Shown here: positions 9,206-17,739 of the stretch, piece by piece
Layout of the letters: each line of letters opens with the position of its first letter
Numbering within the stretch: the first letter of the stretch is position 1
Assembly (NCBI RefSeq): GCF_000515275.1
Contig: NZ_KI911560.1
Coordinates: forward strand, 1,426,001-1,490,000
Source of the DNA: Methylophilus sp. 5
GTDB taxonomy: Bacteria > Pseudomonadota > Gammaproteobacteria > Burkholderiales > Methylophilaceae
DNA length: 64,000 nt
Reading direction: 5' to 3'
The notes under the pieces: generated by a model
Database searches by the model: none
Told to the model about the DNA's origin: nothing
The model's input: only the letters and a program-made list of their open reading frames with translations
Position numbers and translations under genes: made by a program

Positions 9206-9748
9206 ATGGGTGCGCAAATACCAAACAATATATTTTTGATCGGGTTGATGGGGGCAGGTAAGACCACGGTTGGCAAACTGATTGCCAAAAATCTGGGTAA
9301 GACCTTCTACGACACGGATCATGTGATTGAGCAACGTACCGGCGTTAAAATACCGACTATTTTTGAGCTGGAAGGCGAGGTCGGTTTTCGCAAGCGCGAA
9401 ACGTCTACCTTAGAAGAGTTTGCGCAGCAGGATAATATTGTGCTCGCCACTGGTGGTGGCGCCATTATTGCCGCCGAAAATCGCGATATTCTTAAACAGT
9501 ATGGCTATGTGATTTATCTGCGCGCCAATGTCAATGAGCTTTATTTACGCACCCGCAACGATAAAAATCGCCCCTTGCTGCAAAATGTGGACGTTAAAGC
9601 CAAGCTGGAGCAATTGTTTCACGCGCGCAATCCACTCTATACCGAAACCGCAAACCTGATCGTCGATACTGGCCATCAGCCCGTGGCGGTGATTATTCAA
9701 AAAATTGAAAACGCCCTCAATGCGTTGGAGCCCTCATGCAAACCTTAA
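9206..9748 (+). CDS. aroK: Shikimate kinase
   Basis: A 180-residue cytoplasmic P-loop kinase that phosphorylates shikimate to shikimate-3-phosphate in chorismate biosynthesis. It has a Walker A loop ([12 protein letters not shown], about residues 12-23), a substrate-binding Asp in FYDTDHVIE, the FR motif in GEVGFRKRE, the GGG substrate loop (ATGGGAI) and a lid with [12 protein letters not shown] 9206 is preferred over the upstream in-frame TTG 9194, because the TTG lies inside a terminator stem. No Shine-Dalgarno free of that hairpin is visible. It overlaps aroB by 13 bases. The pilQ-aroK-aroB-dgt order is common in proteobacteria. Confidence 0.96.
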   Translation: MGAQIPNNIFLIGLMGAGKTTVGKLIAKNLGKTFYDTDHVIEQRTGVKIPTIFELEGEVGFRKRETSTLEEFAQQDNIVLATGGGAIIAAENRDILKQYGYVIYLRANVNELYLRTRNDKNRPLLQNVDVKAKLEQLFHARNPLYTETANLIVDTGHQPVAVIIQKIENALNALEPSCKP

Positions 9749-10815
9749 CCGTCAGTCTGGCTGACCGTAGCTACCCTATTCATATTGGCAATGGTCTGCT
9801 AGGGCAAACCGAACTGATTTTGCCGCATTTAAAGCGTAAACAAGTGGCGATTGTTAGCAACACCACGGTGGCGCCTTTGTATATGCAAGCCATCGCCCAG
9901 CCCTTGCGCGATGCGGGGGTGAATGTGATTGAAATTGTGCTGCCGGATGGCGAAGCACATAAAAATAACCAGACCTTGCAAATGATCTACGATCATTTGC
10001 TGCAAAATCGCTGTGAGCGTAATACCACGCTGATTGCCTTGGGCGGCGGGGTGATTGGCGATTTGACCGGCTATGCTGCGGCGACCTATTTGCGTGGTGT
10101 GCCTTTTATCCAGGTGCCGACTACTTTGTTATCGCAGGTCGACTCCAGTGTGGGTGGCAAAACCGGCATTAATCACCCATTGGGCAAAAACATGATAGGC
10201 GCGTTTTATCAGCCGAAATTGGTGCTAGCCGATATTGACACCTTAAAAACGTTGCCGCAGCGCGAGTTGTCGGCAGGCGTGGCCGAAGTGATTAAATATG
10301 GTTTGATTCGTGATGCCGATTTTTTTGACTGGCTGGAAACCAATATGTCCGCCCTGATGGCGTTGGATACTGCGGTTGTCAGTTATGCGGTGTACCGTTC
10401 ATGCCAGAACAAGGCCGAAGTCGTCGTTATCGACGAGCATGAACAGGGCGAGCGTGCTTTACTCAACTTGGGCCACACGTTTGGGCATGCCATCGAAAAT
10501 GCCATGGGTTATGGCGTCTGGCTACACGGTGAAGCCGTGGCCACTGGCACCGTGATGGCGGCGGATTTGTCGCAACGCATGGGTTGGCTCAGCTCGGCAC
10601 AAATCGCCCGTATTAAAACCATTATGCAAGCGGCTAAATTACCAATAGACGCGCCAGACCTGGGCGCAGATGAGTATTTGCGCCTCATGCAGCTGGATAA
10701 AAAAGTGGCTGATGGGCGTATACGGTTGATTTTGCAGCAAGATATTGGCAAAGCCGTGATGACGGCCGATTACGATGCAGACAAGTTAAAACAAACGCTG
10801 TCATTGGCGGCATAA
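9736..10815 (+). CDS. aroB: 3-dehydroquinate synthase
   Basis: A 359-residue enzyme that converts DAHP to 3-dehydroquinate, the second step of the shikimate pathway, using NAD+ and a divalent metal. The NAD-binding glycine motif ([14 protein letters not shown]) is near residue 100. The signature [20 protein letters not shown] follows, and the metal ligands are the conserved Glu in GVAEVIKYG and His residues in [11 protein letters not shown] and [10 protein letters not shown]. The length is normal. The 5' end overlaps aroK and dgt begins 16 bases after the stop, so the three genes are probably one transcript. Confidence 0.97.
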   Translation: MQTLTVSLADRSYPIHIGNGLLGQTELILPHLKRKQVAIVSNTTVAPLYMQAIAQPLRDAGVNVIEIVLPDGEAHKNNQTLQMIYDHLLQNRCERNTTLIALGGGVIGDLTGYAAATYLRGVPFIQVPTTLLSQVDSSVGGKTGINHPLGKNMIGAFYQPKLVLADIDTLKTLPQRELSAGVAEVIKYGLIRDADFFDWLETNMSALMALDTAVVSYAVYRSCQNKAEVVVIDEHEQGERALLNLGHTFGHAIENAMGYGVWLHGEAVATGTVMAADLSQRMGWLSSAQIARIKTIMQAAKLPIDAPDLGADEYLRLMQLDKKVADGRIRLILQQDIGKAVMTADYDADKLKQTLSLAA

Positions 10816-10830
10816 CGCAGCGAGCCGCCA

Positions 10831-11955
10831 ATGACCTTAGCCCGCTTTGCCGCATACCCCGAACAAACGCGTGGCCGCAAGGTCGGTGAGCAAGAGTCGC
10901 CGTCGCGCAATGTGTTTCAGCGCGACCGCGACCGTATTATTCATTCCACGGCTTTCCGTCGGCTCGAATATAAAACACAGGTATTCGTGAATCACGAAGG
11001 TGATCTGTTCCGCACACGCCTCACACATAGCATTGAGGTAGCGCAACTGACGCGTGGTATTGCGCGCACCTTGGGTTTGCATGAGGATTTGGCCGAGGCG
11101 ATTGCGTTGGCACATGATCTCGGCCACACGCCGTTTGGGCATGCCGGGCAGGATGCATTGAACCATTGCATGCGCGATTATGGTGGGTTTGAACATAATT
11201 TGCAGTCATTACGCGTGGTCGATGTGCTGGAAAACCGTTATGCCAGCTTTGATGGATTGAATCTCACCTTTGAGGTGCGCGAAGGCATCCTCAAACACTG
11301 CTCGCGCAAAAATGCGCAGTTACTGGGAGATGTCGGCGAGCGTTTTCTGCGTGGCGAGTCGCCTAGTCTGGAGGCGCAAGTCACTAACTTTGCCGATGAA
11401 ATTGCCTATAACAATCACGACGTAGACGATGGGCTGCGTTCAGGATTGATCACGATCCAGCAATTGGCCAATATTCAGCTGTTCGCTGAAAATATGGCGG
11501 AAGTCAAAAAGCTGTATGGTGAGATTGAAGAAAAACGGCTGGTGCATGAAACCATCCGCCGCATGATTAATGTGCTGGTGGTCGATTTGTGCCAGCAAAG
11601 CCAGCAGGCCATTGCCAGCTTGAGTCCTGCCAGTGTTGATGATGTGCGCAAGGCGCCTGCCTACCTGGTGGGGTTTAGCCAGGCGCTGGATGAAAAGAAC
11701 CTGGAGCTCAAGCAGTTTTTGCGTAAGCATCTATACCAGCACTATCGCGTCAATCGCATGAGTGCCAAAGCGCGACGCATTATCGACGAGTTGTTTACGG
11801 CCTTTATGGATAATCCTGCCCTGATGCCTGATGAATATCAGCTCGCTGCCAAGCAAAATCAGGCGCGTGCCGTGGCTGACTATATCGCCGGCATGACTGA
11901 CCGCTATGCGATCCGTGAACACAGGCGCTTGTTTGCGGTAGAGGAAAGCTGGTAA
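10831..11955 (+). CDS. dgt: dGTPase-like HD-domain protein (deoxyguanosinetriphosphate triphosphohydrolase family)
   Basis: A 374-residue cytoplasmic HD-domain phosphohydrolase. Metal ligands are visible as the His in [10 protein letters not shown], the HD pair in [16 protein letters not shown] and the late Asp in [15 protein letters not shown]. The length and the N-terminal [20 protein letters not shown] match the shorter type-2 dGTPase-like group rather than the 505-residue E. coli enzyme. Members hydrolyse dNTPs to nucleoside and triphosphate; which dNTP is preferred here cannot be read from sequence. It is the last gene of the pil-aro run and is followed by a strong bidirectional terminator. 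Confidence 0.92.
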   Translation: MTLARFAAYPEQTRGRKVGEQESPSRNVFQRDRDRIIHSTAFRRLEYKTQVFVNHEGDLFRTRLTHSIEVAQLTRGIARTLGLHEDLAEAIALAHDLGHTPFGHAGQDALNHCMRDYGGFEHNLQSLRVVDVLENRYASFDGLNLTFEVREGILKHCSRKNAQLLGDVGERFLRGESPSLEAQVTNFADEIAYNNHDVDDGLRSGLITIQQLANIQLFAENMAEVKKLYGEIEEKRLVHETIRRMINVLVVDLCQQSQQAIASLSPASVDDVRKAPAYLVGFSQALDEKNLELKQFLRKHLYQHYRVNRMSAKARRIIDELFTAFMDNPALMPDEYQLAAKQNQARAVADYIAGMTDRYAIREHRRLFAVEESW

Positions 11956-11971
11956 TCCGTCATTGTTTTAA

Positions 11972-12015
11972 GGCAATAAAAAAGGCTGCGATTTCAGGCA
12001 GCCTTTTTTATTGCC
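11972..12015. terminator. Bidirectional intrinsic terminator between dgt and dksA
   Basis: A perfect 18-bp inverted repeat (arms 11972-11989 and 11998-12015) with an eight-base loop. The GC core GGCTGC/GCAGCC is flanked by A6 and T6 runs, so it can act on both strands and serve the convergent genes dgt and dksA. Confidence 0.9.
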
Positions 12016-12047
12016 GGAAGCTGAATTAATCAGCGCCGTGAGCGGGA

Positions 12048-12470
12048 TTATTTAGCGACTTGTCTTTCGCGCATTTCATCCAGCGTTTTGCAGTCTATGC
12101 ACAGCGTTGCCGTTGGGCGGGCTTCCAGACGCTTGAGGCCGATTTCAATGCCGCAGCCTTCGCAGTAACCATAGTCGCCACTGTCAATATTGCGCAGTGT
12201 TTCGTCAATTTTTTTAATCAGTTTGCGTTCGCGGTCACGGTTACGCAACTCGAGCGCCATGTCAGATTCTTGGCTGGCGCGGTCATTCGGGTCAGCAAAA
12301 CTGGTGACTTCGTCCTGCATCGTATGCACAGTGCGGTCAATGTCATGACTCAGTTCTGATTTCCAGTCATTCAGGATTTTGCGGAAATGATCCTGCTGCT
12401 TTTTATTCATGTATTCCTCACCGGCAGCTGGCTGGTAAGGGGTGAAGGATTTGTTAACGGTATCTGCCAT
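12048..12470 (-). CDS. dksA: RNA polymerase-binding transcription factor DksA
   Basis: A 140-residue stringent-response factor that enters the RNA polymerase secondary channel and, with ppGpp, represses rRNA and activates amino-acid promoters. A coiled-coil region (about residues 30-105) carries an acidic tip in [14 protein letters not shown]. It is followed by a C4 zinc finger (CEGCG, then CIDC) and a C-terminal helix. All four zinc cysteines are present, as in the classical redox-insensitive form. The region 12471-12614 upstream should hold its promoter; I see no unambiguous -35/-10 pair there. folD lies next upstream on the same strand. Confidence 0.95.
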   Translation of the reverse strand: MADTVNKSFTPYQPAAGEEYMNKKQQDHFRKILNDWKSELSHDIDRTVHTMQDEVTSFADPNDRASQESDMALELRNRDRERKLIKKIDETLRNIDSGDYGYCEGCGIEIGLKRLEARPTATLCIDCKTLDEMRERQVAK

Positions 12471-12614
12471 GATGGTTCCAAAGAACGAAACTACTGAATA
12501 GTTATTGCCAAAAACGGCGTTTGTACTGCATTAGGTCACTCAACAATCGCGCGAGTTTACACCAGTTTTCAGGGCCATGCAAAGTCTCTTTGCGCTGTTT
12601 TAAATACGCGAAGA

Positions 12615-13472
12615 TCAAGCTTGCTCGCGCAGCGCCTGTGCTTTTAATGTATTTTCCATCAATATGGCCACCGTCATCGGTCCCACGCCGCCAGGGACGG
12701 GGGTAATGTGGCTCGCACGCTGGCTGGCCACGGCAAAGTCCACATCGCCGGTAATTTTGCCGTCCGGCAAGCGATTAATCCCAATATCGACAACAATGGC
12801 GCCTGGTTTGACCCACTCACCTTTAATCAGGCCTGCTTTACCTGCGGCCGCGACAATCAAATCAGCCCGGCCAATGTGGGTTGCCAATTCTTTCGTGTGT
12901 CGATGACAGCTGGTCACCGTGCACCCTGCCAGCAGTAACTCCAGGCCCATAGGGCGCCCGACATGGTTAGACACGCCAACTACCACGGCGTCCAGGCCTT
13001 TGAGGGCGATGCCGCTTGCTTGTAGCATTCTAATCACGCCATAAGGTGTGCAAGAGCGTAGCAACGGTTGGCGTACGGCCAGGTGGCCAATGTTATAAGG
13101 GTGAAAGCCGTCCACATCTTTGGCCGGATCAATCAGCGCTAGAATTTCTGCTTCATCAATATGGTCCGGCAGTGGTGATTGCACCAGAATGCCGTCGGTT
13201 TCATCGTCAGCATTCAACTGTCTGATCAATGCAAATAAGGCTGCCTGCGAGGTGCTGGCAGGCAAGTTATGCGCAACTGAAACGATGCCTGTTTTTTCAC
13301 AGGCCAGACGTTTGTTGCGTACATAAATAGCGGAGGCAGGGTCATCCCCCAATAAAATGACCGCGAGGCAAGGCGCACGTTTTCCGGCCTGCAAGCGTTG
13401 GTCGATATTGGTTTTGATTTCCTCTAGCAGTTGATTGGCAATTTGCTTGCCATCAATAATATGAGCGCTCAT
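12615..13472 (-). CDS. folD: Methylenetetrahydrofolate dehydrogenase/cyclohydrolase FolD
   Basis: A bifunctional cytoplasmic enzyme of 285 residues that interconverts 5,10-methylene-, methenyl- and 10-formyl-tetrahydrofolate; it matters for C1 metabolism and purine and formyl-Met synthesis. Key sequences are [14 protein letters not shown] with the catalytic Lys, the ILVQSPLP and [12 protein letters not shown] signatures, the NADP-binding [14 protein letters not shown] and the C-terminal [13 protein letters not shown] 13472 is the natural start ([12 protein letters not shown]). The frame stays open upstream, but that part runs into the tRNA-Pro gene and cannot be real. A methylotroph would need folD, but it is also universal in bacteria. 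Confidence 0.96.
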   Translation of the reverse strand: MSAHIIDGKQIANQLLEEIKTNIDQRLQAGKRAPCLAVILLGDDPASAIYVRNKRLACEKTGIVSVAHNLPASTSQAALFALIRQLNADDETDGILVQSPLPDHIDEAEILALIDPAKDVDGFHPYNIGHLAVRQPLLRSCTPYGVIRMLQASGIALKGLDAVVVGVSNHVGRPMGLELLLAGCTVTSCHRHTKELATHIGRADLIVAAAGKAGLIKGEWVKPGAIVVDIGINRLPDGKITGDVDFAVASQRASHITPVPGGVGPMTVAILMENTLKAQALREQA

Positions 13473-13555
13473 GAACAAAATATTTGTCGTAAAAAATAGA
13501 ATTTTATCACATCGACATTGACACAAAATCGGAAAATCGGTTATATTTCCGTCTT

Positions 13556-13632
13556 CGGCGTGTAGCGTAGTCTGGTAGCGCGCCTGCTTTGGGAGCAGGA
13601 TGTCGGGAGTTCGAATCTCTCCACGCCGACCA
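13556..13632 (+). tRNA. tRNA-Pro(UGG)
   Basis: A full cloverleaf. The acceptor stem CGGCGTG pairs with CACGCCG, the anticodon stem CCTGC/GCAGG encloses the loop TTTGGGA (anticodon TGG), the T-arm is GGGAGTTCGAATCTCTC, and the encoded CCA ends at 13632. It is the first of three tRNA genes in a row. Confidence 0.95.
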
Positions 13633-13674
13633 GTTTCTCTGGATTGCCTGATCGGCATGTAACTAATACTTTAT

Positions 13675-13751
13675 CTGCTCGTAGCTCAACTGGATAGAGC
13701 ACCAGCCTTCTAAGCTGGGGGTTACAGGTTCGATTCCTGTCGGGCAGGCCA
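13675..13751 (+). tRNA. tRNA-Arg(UCU)
   Basis: The acceptor stem CTGCTCG pairs with CGGGCAG (one T-G wobble). The anticodon stem CCAGC/GCTGG holds the loop CTTCTAA with anticodon TCT, the T-loop is TTCGATT, and CCA is encoded at 13749-13751. It lies 42 bases after tRNA-Pro, probably in one transcript. Confidence 0.94.
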
Positions 13752-13764
13752 ATAAAGTCTCTAT

Positions 13765-13841
13765 GGTGGCTGTAGCTCAGTTGGTAGAGTCCAGGATTGT
13801 GATTCCTGTTGTCGTGGGTTCGAGCCCCATCAGCCACCCCA
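13765..13841 (+). tRNA. tRNA-His(GUG)
   Basis: The acceptor stem GTGGCTG pairs with CAGCCAC. The extra G at 13765 can serve as the histidine-specific G-1 opposite C73. The anticodon stem CAGGA/TCCTG holds the loop TTGTGAT (anticodon GTG), the T-loop is TTCGAGC, and CCA is encoded at 13839-13841. Confidence 0.94.
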
Positions 13842-13950
13842 CTCTAATTCTTATCTAAATTCAAAAATAGTCACTAATAATTGGTTCTGTTTGCCAATAG
13901 GTCAGCGCAAAGCGTTTGATAAAGTGTTCGAAACAACCATTGTCGCGAAC

Positions 13951-14958
13951 ATGACTACACATCCGAATTTGAAAACGTTTATGCAAAGCCTGATCGACCT
14001 CACCAAGGTCAGGGAGAGTCTTGCACTTGACCCGGCGTTGCTGTCATTGATGCAGCACTGGATGTGCGTGTTTGCGCCGCAAGTGCCGCCGATCAGAATG
14101 CAGGTATTGTCCAAGCGGCAGCTTGTCTCGGTGATGGATACTCAGGCGTCGAGTACGGACCCGACCTTTGAAGCCTGGCCGCCAGAGGTGTACACGCTGT
14201 TATTGGGTTTTTTGAATCAAGAGCATCGTCAACATGTGTGTTTTGATACCGCCAGCGGCAAGCTGCATGTGTTCCCGCTCAAGCAAAGTATTTCTCATAA
14301 AAACGCTATTCTTCTGATTCAGCATGAAGCGCTTTCTGACGAAGCGATTGCGTTGGTGGAGCAGTGTTTGCAGATGTTTCATCACTACGCCGGGCTCATT
14401 ATTGAAAACGAGCGTGATTCGCTGACCGGCCTGCTTAATCGCAAAACATTTGATCAATGCGTTGGCAAGATCCTGCTCAATGACTATAAGCCGGAATACC
14501 GATTCCCTTTGCACCATTATCTGGTGATCTTCGATATTGATTTTTTCAAAAGAATTAACGATAGCTATGGCCATTTGATTGGCGATGAAGTGTTGTTGCT
14601 GTTATCCAGGCTCATGCAAGACGCATTTCGGGATGGCGATTTGCTGTTCCGATTTGGCGGGGAGGAGTTTGTGGGCGTGTTCTCCTGCGCTGAAGAGCAT
14701 GACATCGTGATGCTTTTGGACCGATTTAAAGAGGCACTGGCAGCGTATGTGTTCCCGCAAGTGGGGCAAGTCACGATTAGCATTGGGTGCTCAAAAATGG
14801 CGCTGAATGTGTTGCCGAATACGGTGCTTGAGCATGCAGACGAAGCCTTATACTACGCCAAAGAACACGGTAGAAATCAAATTTGCTATTATGAAACCCT
14901 GATTGCGCAGGGACTGCTGAAAGACAGCATGATTACGGGCGAAATCGAGCTGTTCTAG
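13951..14958 (+). CDS. Diguanylate cyclase (GGDEF domain) with I-site
   Basis: A cytoplasmic protein of about 335 residues. The N-terminal 150 residues have no recognisable named sensor domain but look like a folded alpha/beta (GAF-like) module. The GGDEF domain starts at DSLTGLLNR, followed by the metal-binding FDIDFFKRINDSYGH. The active-site loop is GGEEF, near residue 236. RDGD precedes it at exactly the position of the RxxD allosteric I-site, so product inhibition by c-di-GMP is likely. No transmembrane segment is seen. ATG 13951 is chosen over an upstream TTG (13891); neither has a clear Shine-Dalgarno. It lies 158 bases upstream of an MSHA-like operon whose ATPase carries a c-di-GMP-binding motif, so the two are plausibly linked. 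Confidence 0.9.
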   Translation: MTTHPNLKTFMQSLIDLTKVRESLALDPALLSLMQHWMCVFAPQVPPIRMQVLSKRQLVSVMDTQASSTDPTFEAWPPEVYTLLLGFLNQEHRQHVCFDTASGKLHVFPLKQSISHKNAILLIQHEALSDEAIALVEQCLQMFHHYAGLIIENERDSLTGLLNRKTFDQCVGKILLNDYKPEYRFPLHHYLVIFDIDFFKRINDSYGHLIGDEVLLLLSRLMQDAFRDGDLLFRFGGEEFVGVFSCAEEHDIVMLLDRFKEALAAYVFPQVGQVTISIGCSKMALNVLPNTVLEHADEALYYAKEHGRNQICYYETLIAQGLLKDSMITGEIELF

Positions 14959-15116
14959 TTTTCACGTCTCAACTCTCAAGCCTGGGCGCTAAAATAGTGT
15001 CTAAATACTGACAGTCTGTTCAGTCGTATCAATTTTCTCCGCTGATGATTTGACATTGCATATTAATTTTAATTAATATGTGTTAAAAAATGTCAATATT
15101 GTGACGGGGGAAGTTG

Positions 15117-17033
15117 ATGCACTTCGCTATCATCCTGCTGTGCTGTTTGTGGCTGACCGCATGTATACGGCCGCCACTAGATGCATCTACCCACTCGGCA
15201 TTACATTTGCCAGAACACGCCGGCCGAGCTGAGACTCCAGCCGTCCCCGTTTATCCCGAAGTTGATATTGCCGAGATTGACACCAGGCGCGCAATCAAGC
15301 CGCCATTACAGTCGGCGACCCCCACCTTACTGATTAATCTGGTTGTGCACGACGCGCCTGTGCAGGAGGTGTTGCTGGCGATCGCGCGCGAAAGCGGTTT
15401 GAATATTGATGTGCATCCAGGCTTGCGTGGCAAGGTGAGCCTCAACGCGATTCAGCAATCGGTACCTTCAATCTTGGCACGCATGTCTCACCAGCTAGAT
15501 ATGTATTATGAGTGGTCGAATGGGGTGTGGTTGATTACACCAGACATGCCTGTGATTCGTAGCTATAAGCTGAATTACGTCAATATCAGCCGCGATACAA
15601 CCGCTTATATCGGGGTCGCCAGTGAAATTAATAGTGCAGGTAGAGCGGCAACGGGCGCTGCCGGTAATGGTGGGGGTGCGACCGCGGTGGTTACACAGGG
15701 CGGTAGCAGTAATAGCTCAAGAACCGCCGTGACCTCACAGTCTCGCTATCACCTGTGGGAAAGCGTGGTTGAGAATATACAGGCCCTGCTGGAGGAAACA
15801 GACAAAGCCAGCACGGCGCGTGATGAGGTGCTGGAAACCACGGCACCCACGCTCGCGTTGCCCGCACGTGTCAGCGAGGCAAGCGTGGGCAGCCAAGCAG
15901 AGCGCAACGAGTCTCCGTCAGAGGCCGCCTCAGCCAGCGGCGCTGTGGCATTTGAAAAAATCAAACAGGCACATGTGCGCTGGCATGCGTCGCGGTTAAT
16001 TGCCAATCCTGAAACCGGTATTTTGACCATCCGCGCCTCGCAGAGCCAGCAAGCACAAGTCAAGTCATATCTTGAATCGGTGATGCAAGTGGCGGCCAGA
16101 CAGGTGTTGATCGAAGCCACGATTGTCGAAGTCGAGCTGAGTAAAAGCTTTCAGATGGGCATAGATTGGAGCCGGTTATCCGCGTCAGCACAGCAGCGCG
16201 GATGGCAGGTGGCGCAATCGCTTGGCAACGACGCAGCGCAATTTAATCGCGCTGCGGGTAACTGGGAAAGTAACAATAGCAAAAATGCACTCGGCCAGAA
16301 TAATGGCAGTGTGGCATGGATGCTTGGTTATTTTAATCCGTTGAGTCGCTTAGGCAATCTAAGTGCAAGCGTGACCTTGCTCGAGCAATTTGGCAAAACG
16401 CGTGTGTTATCCAGCCCTAAATTAATGGTGCTCAATAACCAGACTGCGATTCTCAAGGTCGTCGACAATCTGGTGTACTTCACGATTCAGTCTCAAATCT
16501 CTCAAAGTAGCAGCAATGGCGGCAGTAATTTGCAAGCGGTGACGACGACAGCCAATACCGTGCCGGTTGGCTTGGTCATGGCGGTCACTGCACAAATTAA
16601 TAGTCATCAGCGAGTGAATTTAAATGTGCGCCCGACGGTGTCTAAAGTCTTGCGTTATATCGAAGACCCCAACCCGCAATTAGGTAGTGGTAGTACGCGG
16701 ATAGTCAGCAGTATTCCCGAAATCCAGGTGCGTGAAATGGAGTCAGTGCTGAATATTGCGAGCGGCAATATTGCGGTGCTGGGAGGCTTGATGCAAGAAG
16801 ATCAGCGCGAATTTACCGATCGTGTCCCCGGCCTTTCACGGTTGCCAGTGCTCGGGCAAGCTTTTATTGGCAAAAATCAGGCGGCGAAAAAAACAGAGCT
16901 GATCGTTTTTCTCCGGCCCACGGTCATTAGGCATGCAGATGTGCGATCGGGCGATTTGCAATCGTTTCAACCTTTATTGCCCGATGAGCTACCTGCGGAT
17001 GCATTTGAGATTAATGTGGGAGAGCCCTCATGA
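15117..17033 (+). CDS. mshL: MshL/GspD-family secretin (lipoprotein)
   Basis: A 638-residue predicted outer-membrane secretin. The start is ATG 15117, with GGGGGA just upstream; a TTG one codon earlier is less likely. A short signal peptide ends in the lipobox WLTAC, so it is a lipoprotein and may not need a pilotin. An STN/N0-like domain (about residues 75-150) is followed by a Ser/Gly/Ala-rich insertion (about residues 180-200). The secretin domain carries VLSSPKLMVLNNQTAILKV and IAVLGGLMQED and ends in IVFLRPTVI. It heads an operon with gene order secretin, TPR protein, ATPase, platform, which matches mshL-(M)-N-E-G of MSHA pili, but no mshM-like AAA gene is present. It differs clearly from the PilQ in this window (no AMIN domains). 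Confidence 0.88.
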   Translation: MHFAIILLCCLWLTACIRPPLDASTHSALHLPEHAGRAETPAVPVYPEVDIAEIDTRRAIKPPLQSATPTLLINLVVHDAPVQEVLLAIARESGLNIDVHPGLRGKVSLNAIQQSVPSILARMSHQLDMYYEWSNGVWLITPDMPVIRSYKLNYVNISRDTTAYIGVASEINSAGRAATGAAGNGGGATAVVTQGGSSNSSRTAVTSQSRYHLWESVVENIQALLEETDKASTARDEVLETTAPTLALPARVSEASVGSQAERNESPSEAASASGAVAFEKIKQAHVRWHASRLIANPETGILTIRASQSQQAQVKSYLESVMQVAARQVLIEATIVEVELSKSFQMGIDWSRLSASAQQRGWQVAQSLGNDAAQFNRAAGNWESNNSKNALGQNNGSVAWMLGYFNPLSRLGNLSASVTLLEQFGKTRVLSSPKLMVLNNQTAILKVVDNLVYFTIQSQISQSSSNGGSNLQAVTTTANTVPVGLVMAVTAQINSHQRVNLNVRPTVSKVLRYIEDPNPQLGSGSTRIVSSIPEIQVREMESVLNIASGNIAVLGGLMQEDQREFTDRVPGLSRLPVLGQAFIGKNQAAKKTELIVFLRPTVIRHADVRSGDLQSFQPLLPDELPADAFEINVGEPS

Positions 17034-17737
17034 GCCATATTATTGATCTCTTTTCATCCTGGCAAAAGCCTGCCCGCTTACCCTTACGTGCTTATCGCCG
17101 CACATTTATGCAGACAGGTCTTAAGCGTGTTGAAGTCGGATTAAGCTGTTTGCTGTGGGGCTGCGTGGCGTTGATGAGCGGCCTGGTCTGGCAGCAGGGT
17201 TACCACATGCTGGCTGGTGGTGAAGATGGCATGATCAGGGTATTGCCTGGTCGTTTGAGTAAGCCAGTAGATGCTTTTTATCCTATTAATGTCTTGGTGT
17301 TGGAGCGTGGGCTGACGTCTAATAAATTACCCAGCCTGTTTAATTTCAAGCAGGCAGAAGGTTCTCCGCCGATATCCTTCAACCACCCTGTCGTTGCGGT
17401 GCCGCAGCTGACGCATGAGCTCGAAAAGCCGCCATTTAAGCCCTCAAACTTGGTATTGCAAGTGCAAGCGAGTCCACAGCTGGTCGCCAGTGTGAAGTCG
17501 CAGATCACTATGGCGACACAACAGCTGCTGTCAGGTCAACTTGCGTTGGCCAGCCAATCTTTTGAGCAAATACTGCAGCAAGATCCGCATCAGGTGGTCG
17601 CGTTGGCGGGCATGCTGGTCGTCACTAGCCAGCGAGGCGATATTCAGCAGCGTGAAGCTTATTTAAGCAGAATCCGTCAGGAAATTCCAGACTATGAGCC
17701 TGATGATGACCTGTTTTTAATGCAGCTGGAGGATTGA
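17030..17737 (+). CDS. MshN-like membrane-anchored TPR protein
   Basis: A 235-residue bitopic protein. The basic N-terminus (about 35 residues) is cytoplasmic, one membrane helix lies at about residues 39-60 (LSCLLWGCVALMSGLVW), and a Pro-rich linker leads to a C-terminal helical region with one recognisable TPR-like unit (LLSGQLALASQSFEQILQQD). It overlaps the secretin gene by four bases and stops two bases before the ATPase start. Its position matches mshN, whose product is a bitopic TPR protein thought to stabilise the secretin or the trans-envelope assembly. Sequence alone would not identify it; the call rests on topology and synteny. Confidence 0.6.
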   Translation: MSHIIDLFSSWQKPARLPLRAYRRTFMQTGLKRVEVGLSCLLWGCVALMSGLVWQQGYHMLAGGEDGMIRVLPGRLSKPVDAFYPINVLVLERGLTSNKLPSLFNFKQAEGSPPISFNHPVVAVPQLTHELEKPPFKPSNLVLQVQASPQLVASVKSQITMATQQLLSGQLALASQSFEQILQQDPHQVVALAGMLVVTSQRGDIQQREAYLSRIRQEIPDYEPDDDLFLMQLED

Positions 17738-17739
17738 CG

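Noticed and set aside
13473..13658. In-frame N-terminal extension of folD to 13658
   Set aside because: The extension runs through the tRNA-Pro gene (13556-13632) and has no homology to FolD, whose natural N-terminus starts at 13472.
13541..13837. 98-residue open frame on the minus strand over the tRNA cluster
   Set aside because: It is an antisense read of three intact tRNA genes; it resembles the well-known spurious tRNA-derived peptides.
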